Notes: generated by a model from the sequence alone, not told the origin. Positions 1 through 9,265 are shown, numbered from the stretch's first letter. The stretch: 64,000 nucleotides of DNA from Pseudomonas moorei (GCF_008801475.1 NZ_VZPP01000015.1:1-64000); one strand, 5' to 3'. Numbers and translations: made by a program.

Positions 1-147
1 AAGGGCCGTCGGGCGCGATTCTCATCGAGGCGCAGGGTCGCCACCCAGACGCCGGATAGATGAAAGCAAGCCAAGCACGCATCGAAAACAGTATTGCAGA
101 AATGGGGATATCCATAGATGTGGGAGCGGGCCTTGGGTGGCGAGCGC
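1..147. other. Left-edge stretch without a recognisable gene
   Basis: I see no supported gene here. The stretch ends just after the stop of the minus-strand crotonase gene. A short string at 121-130 (tgggagcggg) resembles the start of a Pseudomonas REP palindrome, but it is not followed by the second arm. Confidence 0.4.
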
Positions 148-933
148 CTAGTGCCCCTCGAATTGCGCCGCGCGTTTGTCGATGAACGCCTGCATGCCCT
201 CCTTTTGATCCCGTGAGGCGAACAGTAATGCATTGGCCTTGCGCTCCAGGGCCAGGCCGGCCTCCAGCGGGGCGTCCATGCCAGCGAGGATCACTTCCTT
301 GATCTGTTCAGCGGCCAGCGCCGGCATCGCCGCGATGGCACGTGCCAGCTCCAGGGCATGGGTCTGCACCTGGTCATCGTCCACCAGATCGCTGACCAGC
401 CCGGCGACCCAGGCCTCCTCGGCGCTGATGGGTTGCCCGGTGAGTGCCATGCGCATCGCCTTGACCTTGCCTACTGCCCGCACCAGCCGTTGGGTACCGC
501 CGATACCGGGCATGATGCCGATGCGGATTTCCGGTTGGCAGAAGCGCGCGCTGCGCCCGGCGACAATCAGGTCGGCATGCATTGCCAGCTCGCATCCACC
601 ACCGTACGCGTAGCCGCAGACGGCTGCGATCACCGGTTTCGGACAGTGCTGGATTGGCCCCCAGACCCGCTCGGTGTGGCGCTTGTAAATATCGATAGCG
701 CCCACCCCGGCCATGCTGTTGATGTCGCCACCGGCAGCGAACACCTTGTCACCGCCCGTCAGCACGATGCAGCGCACCTCGGGGTCAATCCCCAGCTCAC
801 TGAAATGACGCGACAGCAGTGCCTGCAACTCCAGGCTCAAGGCATTGGTCGCCTGAGGGCGGTTAAGCCGCAGCAAAGCCACGCCGGGCAGTGGGCGTTC
901 GAGTAGAACCGATGCAGCGGATGAGTCGGACAT
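148..933 (-). CDS. Enoyl-CoA hydratase/isomerase family protein (crotonase fold)
   Basis: A 261-residue crotonase-superfamily protein, which normally hydrates or isomerises an enoyl-CoA in beta-oxidation. The oxyanion-hole and catalytic segments are visible: FAAGGDINSM, then GGGCELAMHADL with the first catalytic Glu, then PEIRIGIMPGIGGTQR with the second. The start at 933 is chosen because GAGG lies 6 nt upstream; a longer reading to 1002 would begin inside a conserved regulatory element at 1000-1017. It is transcribed divergently from the side-chain operon. Substrate is unknown; a steroid side-chain or ring-derived enoyl-CoA is inferred from context only. Confidence 0.85.
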   Translation of the reverse strand: MSDSSAASVLLERPLPGVALLRLNRPQATNALSLELQALLSRHFSELGIDPEVRCIVLTGGDKVFAAGGDINSMAGVGAIDIYKRHTERVWGPIQHCPKPVIAAVCGYAYGGGCELAMHADLIVAGRSARFCQPEIRIGIMPGIGGTQRLVRAVGKVKAMRMALTGQPISAEEAWVAGLVSDLVDDDQVQTHALELARAIAAMPALAAEQIKEVILAGMDAPLEAGLALERKANALLFASRDQKEGMQAFIDKRAAQFEGH

Positions 934-999
934 GGGCATCCTCGATGACCTGACAAAGGGTGAATGGTCGCCAGTGTCCTGTTCGCGAGGTGAAACTTT

Positions 1000-1017
1000 C
1001 ATCGTCCGTTCAGACGT
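1000..1017 (-). promoter_or_regulatory. TAGTC-N5-GGACGATG element, copy 1
   Basis: Reads ACGTCTGAACGGACGATG on the minus strand, 11 of 13 consensus positions. It ends 66 bp upstream of the crotonase start at 933 and points towards it. The core TCTGAACGGACGATG is shared with the copies at 30375 and 57687. Confidence 0.7.
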
Positions 1018-1074
1018 AGTTTGACCCCGAGTTCGTCCCTAGAGTGACCCTTGTCAGTAGAAAAGGAGCACATG

Positions 1075-1860
1075 ATGGAGCTGAATTCGGGTCTTGATTA
1101 CAGCGGCAAGGTGGTGCTGGTTACCGGTGGCACCAAGGGCATCGGCGCCGGCATCGCGCTGGGGTTTCTGGCGGCGAACGCACGGGTGGTCGTCTGTGCT
1201 CGGCGCGAGCCTGAACAGGTGCCGACATCGGATGGCAAGCGCGCGACCTTCATTGCCGCCGATGTGCGCGACCATGATTCCCTGCAACGACTGTTCGCCA
1301 CCATCGAGCGCGACTTCGGGCGCCTCGACGTGGTGATCAACAACGCCGGCGGCAGCCCTGCTGCCGAAGCGGCCACGGCTTCGCCAAGGTTTCACGAAAG
1401 CATCATTGGTCTGAACCTGACTGCACCGCTCAACGTCGCCCAGCACGCCAACCGGCTGATGCAGGCGCAAGCGCAAGGCGGTTGCATCGTCTTCATCGGC
1501 AGCATCAGTGCACTGCGCTCCTCGCCGGGCACCGCGGCTTATGGCGCGGCCAAGGCCGGGGTGCTGGCGTTGGTGCAATCGCTGGCGGTGGAGTGGGGGC
1601 CCAAGGTGCGGGTGGTCACTGTCAGTCCGGGGTTGGTACTGACCGAGCAGGCGCATCTGCACTACGGCTCCGAGGCCGGTATCGCTGCTGTCGCTGCCGG
1701 CATTCCGGCCGCTCGCATGGCGGTGGCCGATGACATCGCCAACGCCTGCCTCTTCATTGCTTCACCGCTGGCCAGTTACGCCAGCGGTTGCAACCTGCTG
1801 CTGCATGGCGGTGGTGAACGTCCGGCATTTCTTGGTGCCGCGCAGGTTCTGCCCACCTGA
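1075..1860 (+). CDS. Short-chain dehydrogenase/reductase (SDR)
   Basis: Classical SDR of about 261 residues that should oxidise a hydroxyl or reduce a ketone with NAD(P). It has the Rossmann motif TGGTKGIG, the NNAGG motif, and a catalytic Ser/Tyr/Lys set around ISALRSSPGTAAYGAAKAG. AAGGAG lies 6 nt before the ATG at 1075 (3 nt before an alternative ATG at 1072). It is the first gene of a plus-strand run with the MaoC/DUF35, ACAD and aldolase genes, so a side-chain hydroxyacyl-CoA or a ring hydroxysteroid is the likely substrate. Which one cannot be told from sequence. Confidence 0.85.
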   Translation: MELNSGLDYSGKVVLVTGGTKGIGAGIALGFLAANARVVVCARREPEQVPTSDGKRATFIAADVRDHDSLQRLFATIERDFGRLDVVINNAGGSPAAEAATASPRFHESIIGLNLTAPLNVAQHANRLMQAQAQGGCIVFIGSISALRSSPGTAAYGAAKAGVLALVQSLAVEWGPKVRVVTVSPGLVLTEQAHLHYGSEAGIAAVAAGIPAARMAVADDIANACLFIASPLASYASGCNLLLHGGGERPAFLGAAQVLPT

Positions 1861-1916
1861 TCGACCTATTGCGGCGACCGGGTTCGGTGGCCGCCTTCAA
1901 TGTGAAGGAGACGACT

Positions 1917-2885
1917 TTGGCTGATCCACAATTGCTATCCAATGTGCGCGCGCTGGTGGGGCGCCAATACGGCCGCGTGTATGCCTGGGATGAGGTCAAT
2001 GCCCCGATGATTCGCCAGTGGTGCGAGGTCATGGGCGTGGACAACCCGCTATACACCGACCCGGCTTTTGCCTTGGGCACCGAGCATGAGGGCTTGATCG
2101 CTCCGCCCGCGATGTTGCAGGTGTGGACGATGGAGGGTCTGCACGCCAACAACTATCCGTCGGGCTCCACCGACGAGAACCCTTATGAGGTTCTCAAGGA
2201 AATGGAAGCTTACGGTTATGCCTCGACCGTGGCGGTGAACTCCGAACTGAGCTTTACCCGCCCGTTGCGCCTGGGGGAAAAGCTCTACTACACAACCCGC
2301 CTGGATTCGGTTGGCGATGAGAAAACCACCGCCCTTGGTACTGGCTTCTTCGTCACCCTGGTGATGAGCCATTTCGTCGAAAAGGCCGGCGGCGATGAGC
2401 CGGTAGGTGAGTTGCTGTTTCGCGTGTTCAAGTTCCGCCCGGCCAATGTCCAGGCGCCCGCCAAAGTTGAAGCCGCAGCGGTCAACGCCAAGCGTCCGCT
2501 ACCGGGTATCAGCGACGACACGCGGTTTTTCTGGGAGGGCTGCGAGAAGGGCCAGTTGCTGATCCAGCGCTGCACGGCGTGCCAGACCCTGCGCCATCCA
2601 CCGGCGCCGGTGTGCATCGAGTGCCACAGCTTCGACTGGGACACCGTTGAGGCCAGTGGCCGCGCCACGCTGTATTCGTTCGTGGTGATGCATTACCCCG
2701 AAGTGCCGCCGTTCGATTACCCCAATCCCATCGGCCTGATCGAGCTTGCGGAGGGCGTGCGCCTGATCGCCGGGCTGGTCGGTATCGAGCGCGAGCAACT
2801 ACAGATCGGCCAGCGTTTGCAGGTCGAGTTCCAGACTTTCGATGACCAGTTGACCCTGCCGTTGTTCCGCCTGGCAGAGGCATAG
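1917..2885 (+). CDS. MaoC-like hydratase / DUF35 OB-fold fusion (ChsH2-like)
   Basis: A 322-residue two-domain protein. Residues ~1-165 form a FAS1/MaoC-like hotdog domain; residues ~200-322 are a DUF35 domain with a zinc ribbon (RCTACQ...CIECH) and an OB fold. This is the ChsH2 layout: ChsH2 pairs with ChsH1 to hydrate steroid C22 enoyl-CoA, and its DUF35 domain binds the aldolase Ltp2. Start is TTG at 1917 with AAGGAG 6 nt upstream; no ATG or GTG fits as well. The hotdog domain carries DNPLY where an active hydratase has Asp...His, so it is probably the non-catalytic partner of the MaoC protein at 3999. Confidence 0.8.
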   Translation: MADPQLLSNVRALVGRQYGRVYAWDEVNAPMIRQWCEVMGVDNPLYTDPAFALGTEHEGLIAPPAMLQVWTMEGLHANNYPSGSTDENPYEVLKEMEAYGYASTVAVNSELSFTRPLRLGEKLYYTTRLDSVGDEKTTALGTGFFVTLVMSHFVEKAGGDEPVGELLFRVFKFRPANVQAPAKVEAAAVNAKRPLPGISDDTRFFWEGCEKGQLLIQRCTACQTLRHPPAPVCIECHSFDWDTVEASGRATLYSFVVMHYPEVPPFDYPNPIGLIELAEGVRLIAGLVGIEREQLQIGQRLQVEFQTFDDQLTLPLFRLAEA

Positions 2886-2893
2886 GAGCCACT

Positions 2894-4027
2894 ATGGATT
2901 TCGAATTGAGCGAAGACCAGCGCGCCATTGCGCAAATGGCCGATGGCGTGTTTGTCGACCATTGCCATGACGACTACATGCGCCAATGGGACACCAGCGG
3001 CGAGCCGATGATGGCGTCTCTTTGGGCCTTGTGCATCGACACCGGGCTGCATGCCCTGGCCATTCCGGAAGAACACGGCGGCAGCGGCCTGGGCATGACC
3101 GAGCTGATGCTGGTGCTGCAGGCCCAGGGCAAGTCCCTGGCGCAGGTGCCGTTGTGGCGCCATCAACTGGCCGCTGCGACGCTGGCCCGTTTCGATGCCA
3201 GCGGCGGTGCAAGGTGGATCGCCAAGGCGGCGTCCGGCGAGGCGCTGCTGAGCCTGTCTGTCGATGGCCTGAGCAGTGCACTGGGCATCGAGTTGCAAGC
3301 GCAGCCGTGTGCCGAAGGCTGGATGATCAGTGGCCGGGTTGCGGCGTTGTCCCTGGGGGATCTGGCCCGGGCCGCACTGGTGTTGGTCCAGGCCGAGGGC
3401 CATCCGCGCATGCTGCTGCTCGACCTGTCGGCACCCGAAATACAACGGGTATCTGCAGTGCTCACCCACGGCGAAGCGGTGACCGACCTGCACATCGAAG
3501 GCTTGACCGTGGACGCTGCGGCGCTGTTGCCGGCCGAGGCTGTCGACTGGCTGGAACTGCGTAGCGTGGCGGCATTGGCTGCCTTGCAATTGGGGGTCAG
3601 CGAAGAGCAGATCCGCCGCACCGTGGCCTATGTCAGCGAGCGCCAGCAGTTCGAGCGCAGCATCGGCAGTTTCCAGGCCGTGCAGATGAGCATGGCCGAC
3701 AACCATATCGCCATTGAAGCCTTGCGTACGGCGCTGTGGCAACTGACTTACCGCATCGACGCCGGCTTGCTGGCGCCCTGCGAAGCGTTGGCCACTGCCT
3801 GGTTGGCCTGTGAAGCAGGCCACCGCATCGGCCATGCCGCACAACACGTGCATGGCGGGATCGGCGTCGACCTGACGTACCCGATCCACCGTTTTCTCTA
3901 TTGGAGCCGTGGCCTCTGTCTTGCCCTGGGGGGTTCGGCAGCAAATCTGGAACGCCTGGGTGACTGGCTCAACGATAACGACAAGCTGGGATGGAAATAT
4001 GACCTCGAAGAACACCAAGCGCTTTGA
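2894..4027 (+). CDS. Acyl-CoA dehydrogenase, ChsE-type subunit
   Basis: A 377-residue ACAD-fold flavoprotein that starts 8 bp after the ChsH2-like gene. N-terminal helical domain (IPEEHGGSGLGMTE), central beta domain, and C-terminal helical domain (HVHGGIGVDLTYPIHRF) are present. The central part lacks the usual G-x-S-E-P-x-A-G-S-D FAD-binding string found in the ACADs at 5625 and 6857, so it may be one half of an alpha2beta2 enzyme as in steroid ChsE1/ChsE2. Its 3' end overlaps the next gene by 29 bp, suggesting translational coupling. Partner subunit is uncertain. Confidence 0.8.
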   Translation: MDFELSEDQRAIAQMADGVFVDHCHDDYMRQWDTSGEPMMASLWALCIDTGLHALAIPEEHGGSGLGMTELMLVLQAQGKSLAQVPLWRHQLAAATLARFDASGGARWIAKAASGEALLSLSVDGLSSALGIELQAQPCAEGWMISGRVAALSLGDLARAALVLVQAEGHPRMLLLDLSAPEIQRVSAVLTHGEAVTDLHIEGLTVDAAALLPAEAVDWLELRSVAALAALQLGVSEEQIRRTVAYVSERQQFERSIGSFQAVQMSMADNHIAIEALRTALWQLTYRIDAGLLAPCEALATAWLACEAGHRIGHAAQHVHGGIGVDLTYPIHRFLYWSRGLCLALGGSAANLERLGDWLNDNDKLGWKYDLEEHQAL

Positions 4028-4418
4028 AGACGTGCGCCCCGGCGAAGTGTTGCCGGAACTGGCGGTGCCAATCACGGTGACTCTGATCAACGGCGGGGCG
4101 ATTGCCACCCGTGACTACTTCCCCGGCCACCACGACGCGGATGCGGCCCGTGTCTTGGGTTCGCCCCACGTGTTCATGAATATTCTCACCACCAATGGGC
4201 TGGTGCAGCTATTCATCGAGCAGTGGGCCGGACCACTGGCGAAATTCACCGCGCTGAAAATCAAGCTCGGCGCGCCGAACTATCCCGGTGACTGCATGAC
4301 CTTCAGTGGCAGCGTTACCCGGGTTGATGCGGACACCCGCTCGGTGGAAATCACTTTGAGCGGCAAAAATTCCATGGGCAACCACGTGACCGGAACGGTC
4401 GCGCTGGTCCTGCCCTGA
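3999..4418 (+). CDS. MaoC-like enoyl-CoA hydratase (ChsH1-like)
   Basis: A 139-residue single hotdog-fold protein. The segment RDYFPGHHDADAARVLGSPHVFMN carries the Asp/His residues expected of an active MaoC hydratase. Paired with the MaoC-DUF35 protein at 1917 and next to the Ltp2-like aldolase, it matches the ChsH1-ChsH2-Ltp2 arrangement that hydrates and then cleaves the last three carbons of a steroid side chain. The start at 3999 is preferred over an upstream in-frame codon at 3909 because the latter would add 30 residues lying inside the ACAD gene. Confidence 0.8.
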   Translation: MTSKNTKRFEDVRPGEVLPELAVPITVTLINGGAIATRDYFPGHHDADAARVLGSPHVFMNILTTNGLVQLFIEQWAGPLAKFTALKIKLGAPNYPGDCMTFSGSVTRVDADTRSVEITLSGKNSMGNHVTGTVALVLP

Positions 4419-4435
4419 CAGCCGGAGAGATACAG

Positions 4436-5614
4436 ATGACTGATTCATCGATTTCCGGGCGTGCCGCGATCGTTGGTCTGGGTGCGACCGAATTTTCCAA
4501 GAACTCCGGACGCACCGAATTGCGCCTGGCGCTGGAGGCCACCTTGAGCGCGCTCAAGGACGCCGGCATTGATCCGAGCGAGGTCGAGGGTTTCAGTTCC
4601 TATTCCGTGGACAAGGTCCCGGAGTACGAAATTGCCCGTTTGCTCGGTTGCAAAGACGTGAAATTTTTCTCGCAAGTGCCTCATGGCGGCGGCGCGGCTT
4701 GCGGACCGGTGATGCACGCGGCCATGGCCGTGGCGACCGGGATGGCAAAAGTGGTGGTGGTCTACCGCGCCATGAACGAGCGCTCGTGGTATCGCTTCGG
4801 CACCGGCAGCTATGGCTTCGCTTCGACGCCGACCTTCGACAACGTCAACTACGGCTGGTACATGCCGCACGGTTTCCATACGCCGGCAGCCTGGGTCGGG
4901 ATGTTCGCCCAGCGCTACATGCATACCTATGGCGCTACGTCCGAAGACTTCGGCCGGGTGGCGGTTGCCGCGCGGAATTTCGCCGCCACCAACCCCCAGG
5001 CTTTTTTTCACGGCAAGCCGATCACGCTCGAAGAACACCAGGCCTCGCGCTGGATCTGCGAACCGTTGCACTTGCTCGATTGCTGCCAGGAATCCGATGG
5101 CGCGGTGGCGATGGTCATCACCTCGGCCGAACGCGCCCGAGATCTACGGCACAAACCGGTGACCATCAAGGCTGGCTCTCAGGGCATCAGTCATGGTCAG
5201 CAGAGCATGACGTCGTTCTACCGCGAGGACATCACCGGGCTGCCGGAAATGGGTGTGGTCGCCCGCGAGCTGTATCGCCAGTCGGGCCTCGGTCCGGAGG
5301 CGTTCCAGACCGCGATTATCTACGACCACTTCACCCCGTTCGTGTTGCCGCAACTGGAAGAGTTCGGTTTCGTCAAACGCGGCGAAGCCAAGGAATTCAT
5401 CCGCGCCGGGCACCACGCGCGTGGCGGCAAACTGCCGATCAACACCCATGGCGGACAACTGGGCGAAGCCTACATCCACGGCATGAACGGCATCGCCGAA
5501 GCGGTGCGCCAGGTACGTGGCACGGCGGTCAACCAGGTGGCGGATGTGCAGAACGTGCTGGTCACCGCCGGCACCGGCGTACCCACCAGCGGCCTGATTC
5601 TCGGCGCAGCCTAA
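4436..5614 (+). CDS. Thiolase-fold steroid side-chain retro-aldolase (Ltp2-like)
   Basis: A 392-residue SCP2/thiolase-superfamily protein. The usual nucleophile region reads PHGGGAACGPVMHA, so the Cys expected in a true thiolase is replaced by Gly. The C-terminal NTHGGQLGEAYIHGMNG motif is kept. Loss of the thiolase Cys next to ChsH1/ChsH2-like genes is typical of Ltp2-type retro-aldolases, which release propionyl-CoA (or acetyl-CoA in bile-acid degraders) from a beta-hydroxyacyl-CoA steroid. A second, divergent set is at 36416-38582. Function is inferred from family and context. Confidence 0.8.
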   Translation: MTDSSISGRAAIVGLGATEFSKNSGRTELRLALEATLSALKDAGIDPSEVEGFSSYSVDKVPEYEIARLLGCKDVKFFSQVPHGGGAACGPVMHAAMAVATGMAKVVVVYRAMNERSWYRFGTGSYGFASTPTFDNVNYGWYMPHGFHTPAAWVGMFAQRYMHTYGATSEDFGRVAVAARNFAATNPQAFFHGKPITLEEHQASRWICEPLHLLDCCQESDGAVAMVITSAERARDLRHKPVTIKAGSQGISHGQQSMTSFYREDITGLPEMGVVARELYRQSGLGPEAFQTAIIYDHFTPFVLPQLEEFGFVKRGEAKEFIRAGHHARGGKLPINTHGGQLGEAYIHGMNGIAEAVRQVRGTAVNQVADVQNVLVTAGTGVPTSGLILGAA

Positions 5615-5624
5615 GGAGCAGTAT

Positions 5625-6794
5625 ATGTTCGTCGACCTTACTCCCGAACAACATGCCCTGCGCCACAAGGTGCGGGACTATTTCCAGGCCTTGATGACCC
5701 CGGACATGCGCGACCAGTTGCGCGGCAAGGAAGGCGGTGATCTGTTTCGCCAGACCATCCGCCAGATGGGGCGCGACGGCTGGCTCGCGGTCGGCTGGCC
5801 CAAGATCCATGGCGGGCAGGGCTATTCGGCCACCGAGCAGTTGATCTTCTTCGAAGAAGCCAACATCGCCGGGGCGCCGCTGCCGTTCGTAACCATCAGC
5901 ACCGTTGGGCCGGCCTTGATGTCCCACGGCAGTCAATTGCAGAAAGAACGTTTCCTGCCCGGCATCGCCGCGGGCGAGATCATGTTCGCCATCGGCTACT
6001 CGGAACCGGGGGCCGGCAGCGACCTGGCGGTGCTGAAAACCAGCGCCCGCCAGGACGCTGAGGGCTTCGTGGTCAATGGCAACAAACTATGGACCTCGGG
6101 TGCCGAATCGGCCGACTTCATCTGGTTGGCGGCCCGCACCGATCAGACCCAGGCGCGACACAAAGGCATTTCGCTGCTGATCGTCGACACCAAGACACCA
6201 GGCTTCTCTCACACCCTGATTCGCACCGTCGGCACTCCGACTGCGGCCACTTACTACGACAACGTGCGGGTGCCCAACGAGATGCTGGTGGGTGAGTTGC
6301 ACGGTGGCTGGAAACTGATCACTTCGCAGCTGAATCACGAACGTCTCGGCCTGGGCACTTGGTCGGACAAGGTCGTGGCGCTGTTTCGCCGGGTTTACCT
6401 GTGGGCGCGGGCCCGCGATGAACAAGGCCGTCGGGCGATGGATAAAGCCTGGGTGCGCAGCTCGCTGGCCGAGTGTTATGCACGCCTGGAGGCAATGCGC
6501 CTGATCAACATGCGCATTGCCGCCGACCTCGAGCTCGACCGCATGAGCGTCGCGCTGAGTTCGACCACCAAGGTATACGGCTCGGAGTCGGCCATCGAAA
6601 TCCTGCGCAAGCTGGCGGCGATCGCCGGTGCCAATGGCTCGATGCGCAGCGGTTCGGCGGCGACGCTGTTGCAGGGAGATCTGGAGTATGAATTGCGCTC
6701 TGCAACGACCCTGACCTTTGGTGGTGGCACGAATGAAATCCAGCGCGAGCTGATCGCCCAGTTTGGCCTCGGCATGCCGCGCACCCAACGCTGA
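5625..6794 (+). CDS. Acyl-CoA dehydrogenase
   Basis: A 389-residue ACAD with the full set of family motifs: GYSEPGAGSDLA (FAD and substrate binding), LWTSGAESADF, and the C-terminal FGGGTNEIQRELIAQFGLGMP. It introduces a 2,3-double bond into an acyl-CoA thioester. It follows the aldolase gene by 10 bp. Together with the ACADs at 2894, 6857 and 8059 it probably forms hetero-oligomers acting on successive steroid side-chain intermediates; which chain pairs with which cannot be read from sequence. Confidence 0.88.
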   Translation: MFVDLTPEQHALRHKVRDYFQALMTPDMRDQLRGKEGGDLFRQTIRQMGRDGWLAVGWPKIHGGQGYSATEQLIFFEEANIAGAPLPFVTISTVGPALMSHGSQLQKERFLPGIAAGEIMFAIGYSEPGAGSDLAVLKTSARQDAEGFVVNGNKLWTSGAESADFIWLAARTDQTQARHKGISLLIVDTKTPGFSHTLIRTVGTPTAATYYDNVRVPNEMLVGELHGGWKLITSQLNHERLGLGTWSDKVVALFRRVYLWARARDEQGRRAMDKAWVRSSLAECYARLEAMRLINMRIAADLELDRMSVALSSTTKVYGSESAIEILRKLAAIAGANGSMRSGSAATLLQGDLEYELRSATTLTFGGGTNEIQRELIAQFGLGMPRTQR

Positions 6795-6818
6795 CCGTCC
6801 ATCAAAAATAAAACGCGT

Positions 6819-6842
6819 ACTCGCCCCGACACCGGGGCGAGT
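6819..6842 (+). other. Perfect intra-operon hairpin
   Basis: ACTCGCCCCG and CGGGGCGAGT form a perfect 10-bp stem with a 4-nt loop (acac). It lies between two ACAD genes, directly before the Shine-Dalgarno region of the 6857 gene. No T-run follows, so it looks more like an RNA-processing or attenuation site than a simple terminator. Confidence 0.65.
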
Positions 6843-6856
6843 CGAAGGGGACATTC

Positions 6857-8062
6857 ATGAGCACTATCGAGCAATTCCGGCATGAAACCCGGGCCTGGCT
6901 GGAAGCTAACTGCCCACTGTCGATGCGCACCGGCATGGCTGAAGGCGATGTGGTGTGGGGCAGTCAACATCCGCAGTTTCCTTCTGAAGACGCGCGTCTG
7001 TGGTTTGAGCGCATGCGTGACAAGCGCTGGTTCTGCCCCGAGTGGCCCGAGGAATACGGCGGTGCCGGCCTGAGCGATGAACAGCTGGCCGTACTGGAAA
7101 GCGAGATGCGTCGCCTCAAGTGCCGGCCACCGCAGATCAATCTCGGTATCTGGATGCTCGGGCCGGTGTTGCTGGCCTACGGCAGCGAGCAACAGAAACG
7201 CGATCTGTTACCGCCCATCGCCCGTGGCGAAGTGCGCTGGTGCCAGGGCTTTTCCGAGCCGAACGCCGGTTCTGACCTGGCCAGTCTGAAAATGGCCGCC
7301 CGTGATGCCGGTGATCATTTTGTGGTGGACGGCAGCAAGATCTGGACCTCCTACGGCGACAAGTCCGACTGGATGTATGCCTTGGTGCGCACCGACTTCA
7401 GCGCGCCGAAACACGAAGGTATCAGCCTGATCGTGCTCGACATGCGCAGCCCCGGAGTCACGCCGCAGCCGATCGATTTGATCAGTGGCAAATCGGCGTT
7501 TTGCCAGGTGTTCTTCGACGCCGTGAGAGTGCCCAAGAGCCAGTTGATCGGGCCGTTGCACGGCGGTTGGAATCTGGCCAAGTACCTGTTGCAGCACGAA
7601 CGCAAGGCGATGTCGAAATTCGGTGAGTTCAGCCTGCCGTCGCACGTCGACCTGCTGGCCCTGACGCGCGAATACGTACCGGCGCCACAGACTCAGAGCG
7701 AACACGCATTGCACGCCCGGGCCTCGGCCTGTGCAATGAACGAGCATGCCTACAACCTGACCGTGCAACGCATGGGCGAAGAGGCGCGGGCCGGTGATGA
7801 CATCGGCGGTCTGATGTCGATCATGAAACTGGTGCACACCGAACAGGAGCGCGACAAGTTCGAAGTCCTGCTCGATGCCATGGCCGGGCATGCCTTCGGC
7901 TGGGAGAGTACTGCGTTCAGCGAGCAGCAACTGTCGGTCACCCGATCCTGGTTGAACAGCTATGCGCTAACCATTTCCGGTGGGTCCTCGGAGGTCCAGC
8001 TGAACGTCATCGCCAAGCGCGTGCTGGGCTTGCCCGACGCCAAGAAAGGAGTCACCCCATGA
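6857..8062 (+). CDS. Acyl-CoA dehydrogenase
   Basis: A 401-residue ACAD with WPEEYGGAGL, GFSEPNAGSDLASLKM, IWTSYGDKSDWM and a C-terminal SGGSSEVQLNVIAKRVLGLP. These are the hallmarks of a catalytically complete FAD-dependent acyl-CoA dehydrogenase. It overlaps the next ACAD by 4 bp (ATGA), so the two are likely translationally coupled and form a heteromeric enzyme like the steroid ChsE/FadE pairs or the Scd pairs described in bile-acid degraders. The side-chain intermediate it oxidises is inferred only. Confidence 0.88.
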   Translation: MSTIEQFRHETRAWLEANCPLSMRTGMAEGDVVWGSQHPQFPSEDARLWFERMRDKRWFCPEWPEEYGGAGLSDEQLAVLESEMRRLKCRPPQINLGIWMLGPVLLAYGSEQQKRDLLPPIARGEVRWCQGFSEPNAGSDLASLKMAARDAGDHFVVDGSKIWTSYGDKSDWMYALVRTDFSAPKHEGISLIVLDMRSPGVTPQPIDLISGKSAFCQVFFDAVRVPKSQLIGPLHGGWNLAKYLLQHERKAMSKFGEFSLPSHVDLLALTREYVPAPQTQSEHALHARASACAMNEHAYNLTVQRMGEEARAGDDIGGLMSIMKLVHTEQERDKFEVLLDAMAGHAFGWESTAFSEQQLSVTRSWLNSYALTISGGSSEVQLNVIAKRVLGLPDAKKGVTP

Positions 8063-9201
8063 GCCTGCGTTATAGCGATGAACAACGTTTGCTGGCCGAT
8101 AGCGCACGGGACTTTCTCGCCGCCCGTAGCCCGGTAAGCGCCCAGCGGCGACTGCGTGATGAAGCGGTGGCCCTTGGTTTTGAACCGCAACTTTGGCGTG
8201 ACGCCGTGGAGTTGGGCTGGAGCGCGATTCCGTTTCCGGAAGAGTTTGGTGGTCTGGATTTCGGTTGCAAAGGCCTGGGTCCGATCTTCGAATCAATGGG
8301 CCGCAATCTGTCTGCCACACCATTGTTGTCCAGCGTGGTACTCGGTGGTTCGCTGGTGCACCTGGCGGGCGACTCGACGCAGCAGACGCATTGGTTGCAA
8401 GCGGTCATCGGTGGCGAACGGCGCCTGGCGCTTGCCGTGGACGAACGTGCGCGCCACGACCCCAGCCGCATTGCTCTTGAGGCGAAGGTTGAAGGGCAGG
8501 GCTATCGCTTGCACGGCGACAAGTTCTGGGTGGTCGACGGCCTGGGTGCCGATGCCTATGTGGTGGTTGCTCGTACGTCCGGACAGCCTGGCGATACGCA
8601 AGGCCTCAGCCTGTTCCTGGTGCCGGCCGATACGCAGGGTTTGACCGTCAGCGCCTTGCCGCTGATCGATTCGCGCAACAGCGCACGCCTGCAACTGGAT
8701 CGGGTGCAGGTGGGCAGTGAAGCGCTGCTGGGCACCCTGGATGAAGGCTGGACCGCGCTGGAAACCGTGCTGGATCGTGGCCGAACCTGCCTCGCGGCGG
8801 AGCTGCTGGGGATGGCCGAGCAATTGTTCGAGACCACCCTGGAATACCTCAAGACCCGCGTGCAGTTCGACACGGCGATTGGCACCTTCCAGGTCCTGCA
8901 ACATCGCGCCGCACAGATGTACATCGACCTGGCGCTGAGCCGCAGCGCCCTGATGGCCGCACTGGCGGCTCTGGATGAAACCGACATCGATGCCGGGGTT
9001 CGCGCTCGATTGGTCAGCCTGGCGAAATGGAAGGCCGGCGACACGGCGATCAACGTAGCCAACGAAGCGGTGCAGATGCATGGCGGCATTGGCGTCACTG
9101 ACGAGCTGGATGTCGGCCTGTACCTCAAGCATGTCCGCGTGGCCCAAAGCTGCCTCGGTGATCGGGATTTCCATTGCGAACGCTATTCGGCCAACGCGTA
9201 G
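8059..9201 (+). CDS. Acyl-CoA dehydrogenase, partner subunit
   Basis: A 380-residue ACAD-fold protein whose start overlaps the stop of the previous ACAD. It has FPEEFGGLDFG near the N terminus and QMHGGIGVTDELDVGLYLKH near the C terminus. The central G-x-S-E-P...GSD string is replaced by VDERARHDPSR, so FAD binding through that loop is altered. This is common for the beta subunit of heterotetrameric steroid acyl-CoA dehydrogenases. It is the last ACAD in this run before a REP-like spacer. Confidence 0.83.
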   Translation: MSLRYSDEQRLLADSARDFLAARSPVSAQRRLRDEAVALGFEPQLWRDAVELGWSAIPFPEEFGGLDFGCKGLGPIFESMGRNLSATPLLSSVVLGGSLVHLAGDSTQQTHWLQAVIGGERRLALAVDERARHDPSRIALEAKVEGQGYRLHGDKFWVVDGLGADAYVVVARTSGQPGDTQGLSLFLVPADTQGLTVSALPLIDSRNSARLQLDRVQVGSEALLGTLDEGWTALETVLDRGRTCLAAELLGMAEQLFETTLEYLKTRVQFDTAIGTFQVLQHRAAQMYIDLALSRSALMAALAALDETDIDAGVRARLVSLAKWKAGDTAINVANEAVQMHGGIGVTDELDVGLYLKHVRVAQSCLGDRDFHCERYSANA

Positions 9202-9238
9202 AACCGCTGCAGGACGCTCCCTTTGGTGTAACCCGACC

Positions 9239-9265
9239 CTGTGGGGGCGGGCTTTCCCGCGATGA
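9239..9265 (+). repeat. Single REP-like palindrome
   Basis: The string gtgggggcgggctttcccgc (9241-9260), followed by gatg, resembles the Pseudomonas REP core of GTGGGAGCGGGC paired with GCCCGCGAT. It sits in the gap between the ACAD at 8059 and the ligase at 9315. Confidence 0.6.

Noticed and set aside
148-1002. Longer start for the crotonase gene at 1002
   Set aside because: The ATG lies inside the conserved GGACGATG element and lacks a ribosome-binding site; 933 has GAGG at the right spacing.
2717-4108. 463-codon open frame on the minus strand
   Set aside because: It is antisense to well-supported MaoC-DUF35, ACAD and MaoC genes, has no family features, and is a by-product of high GC content.
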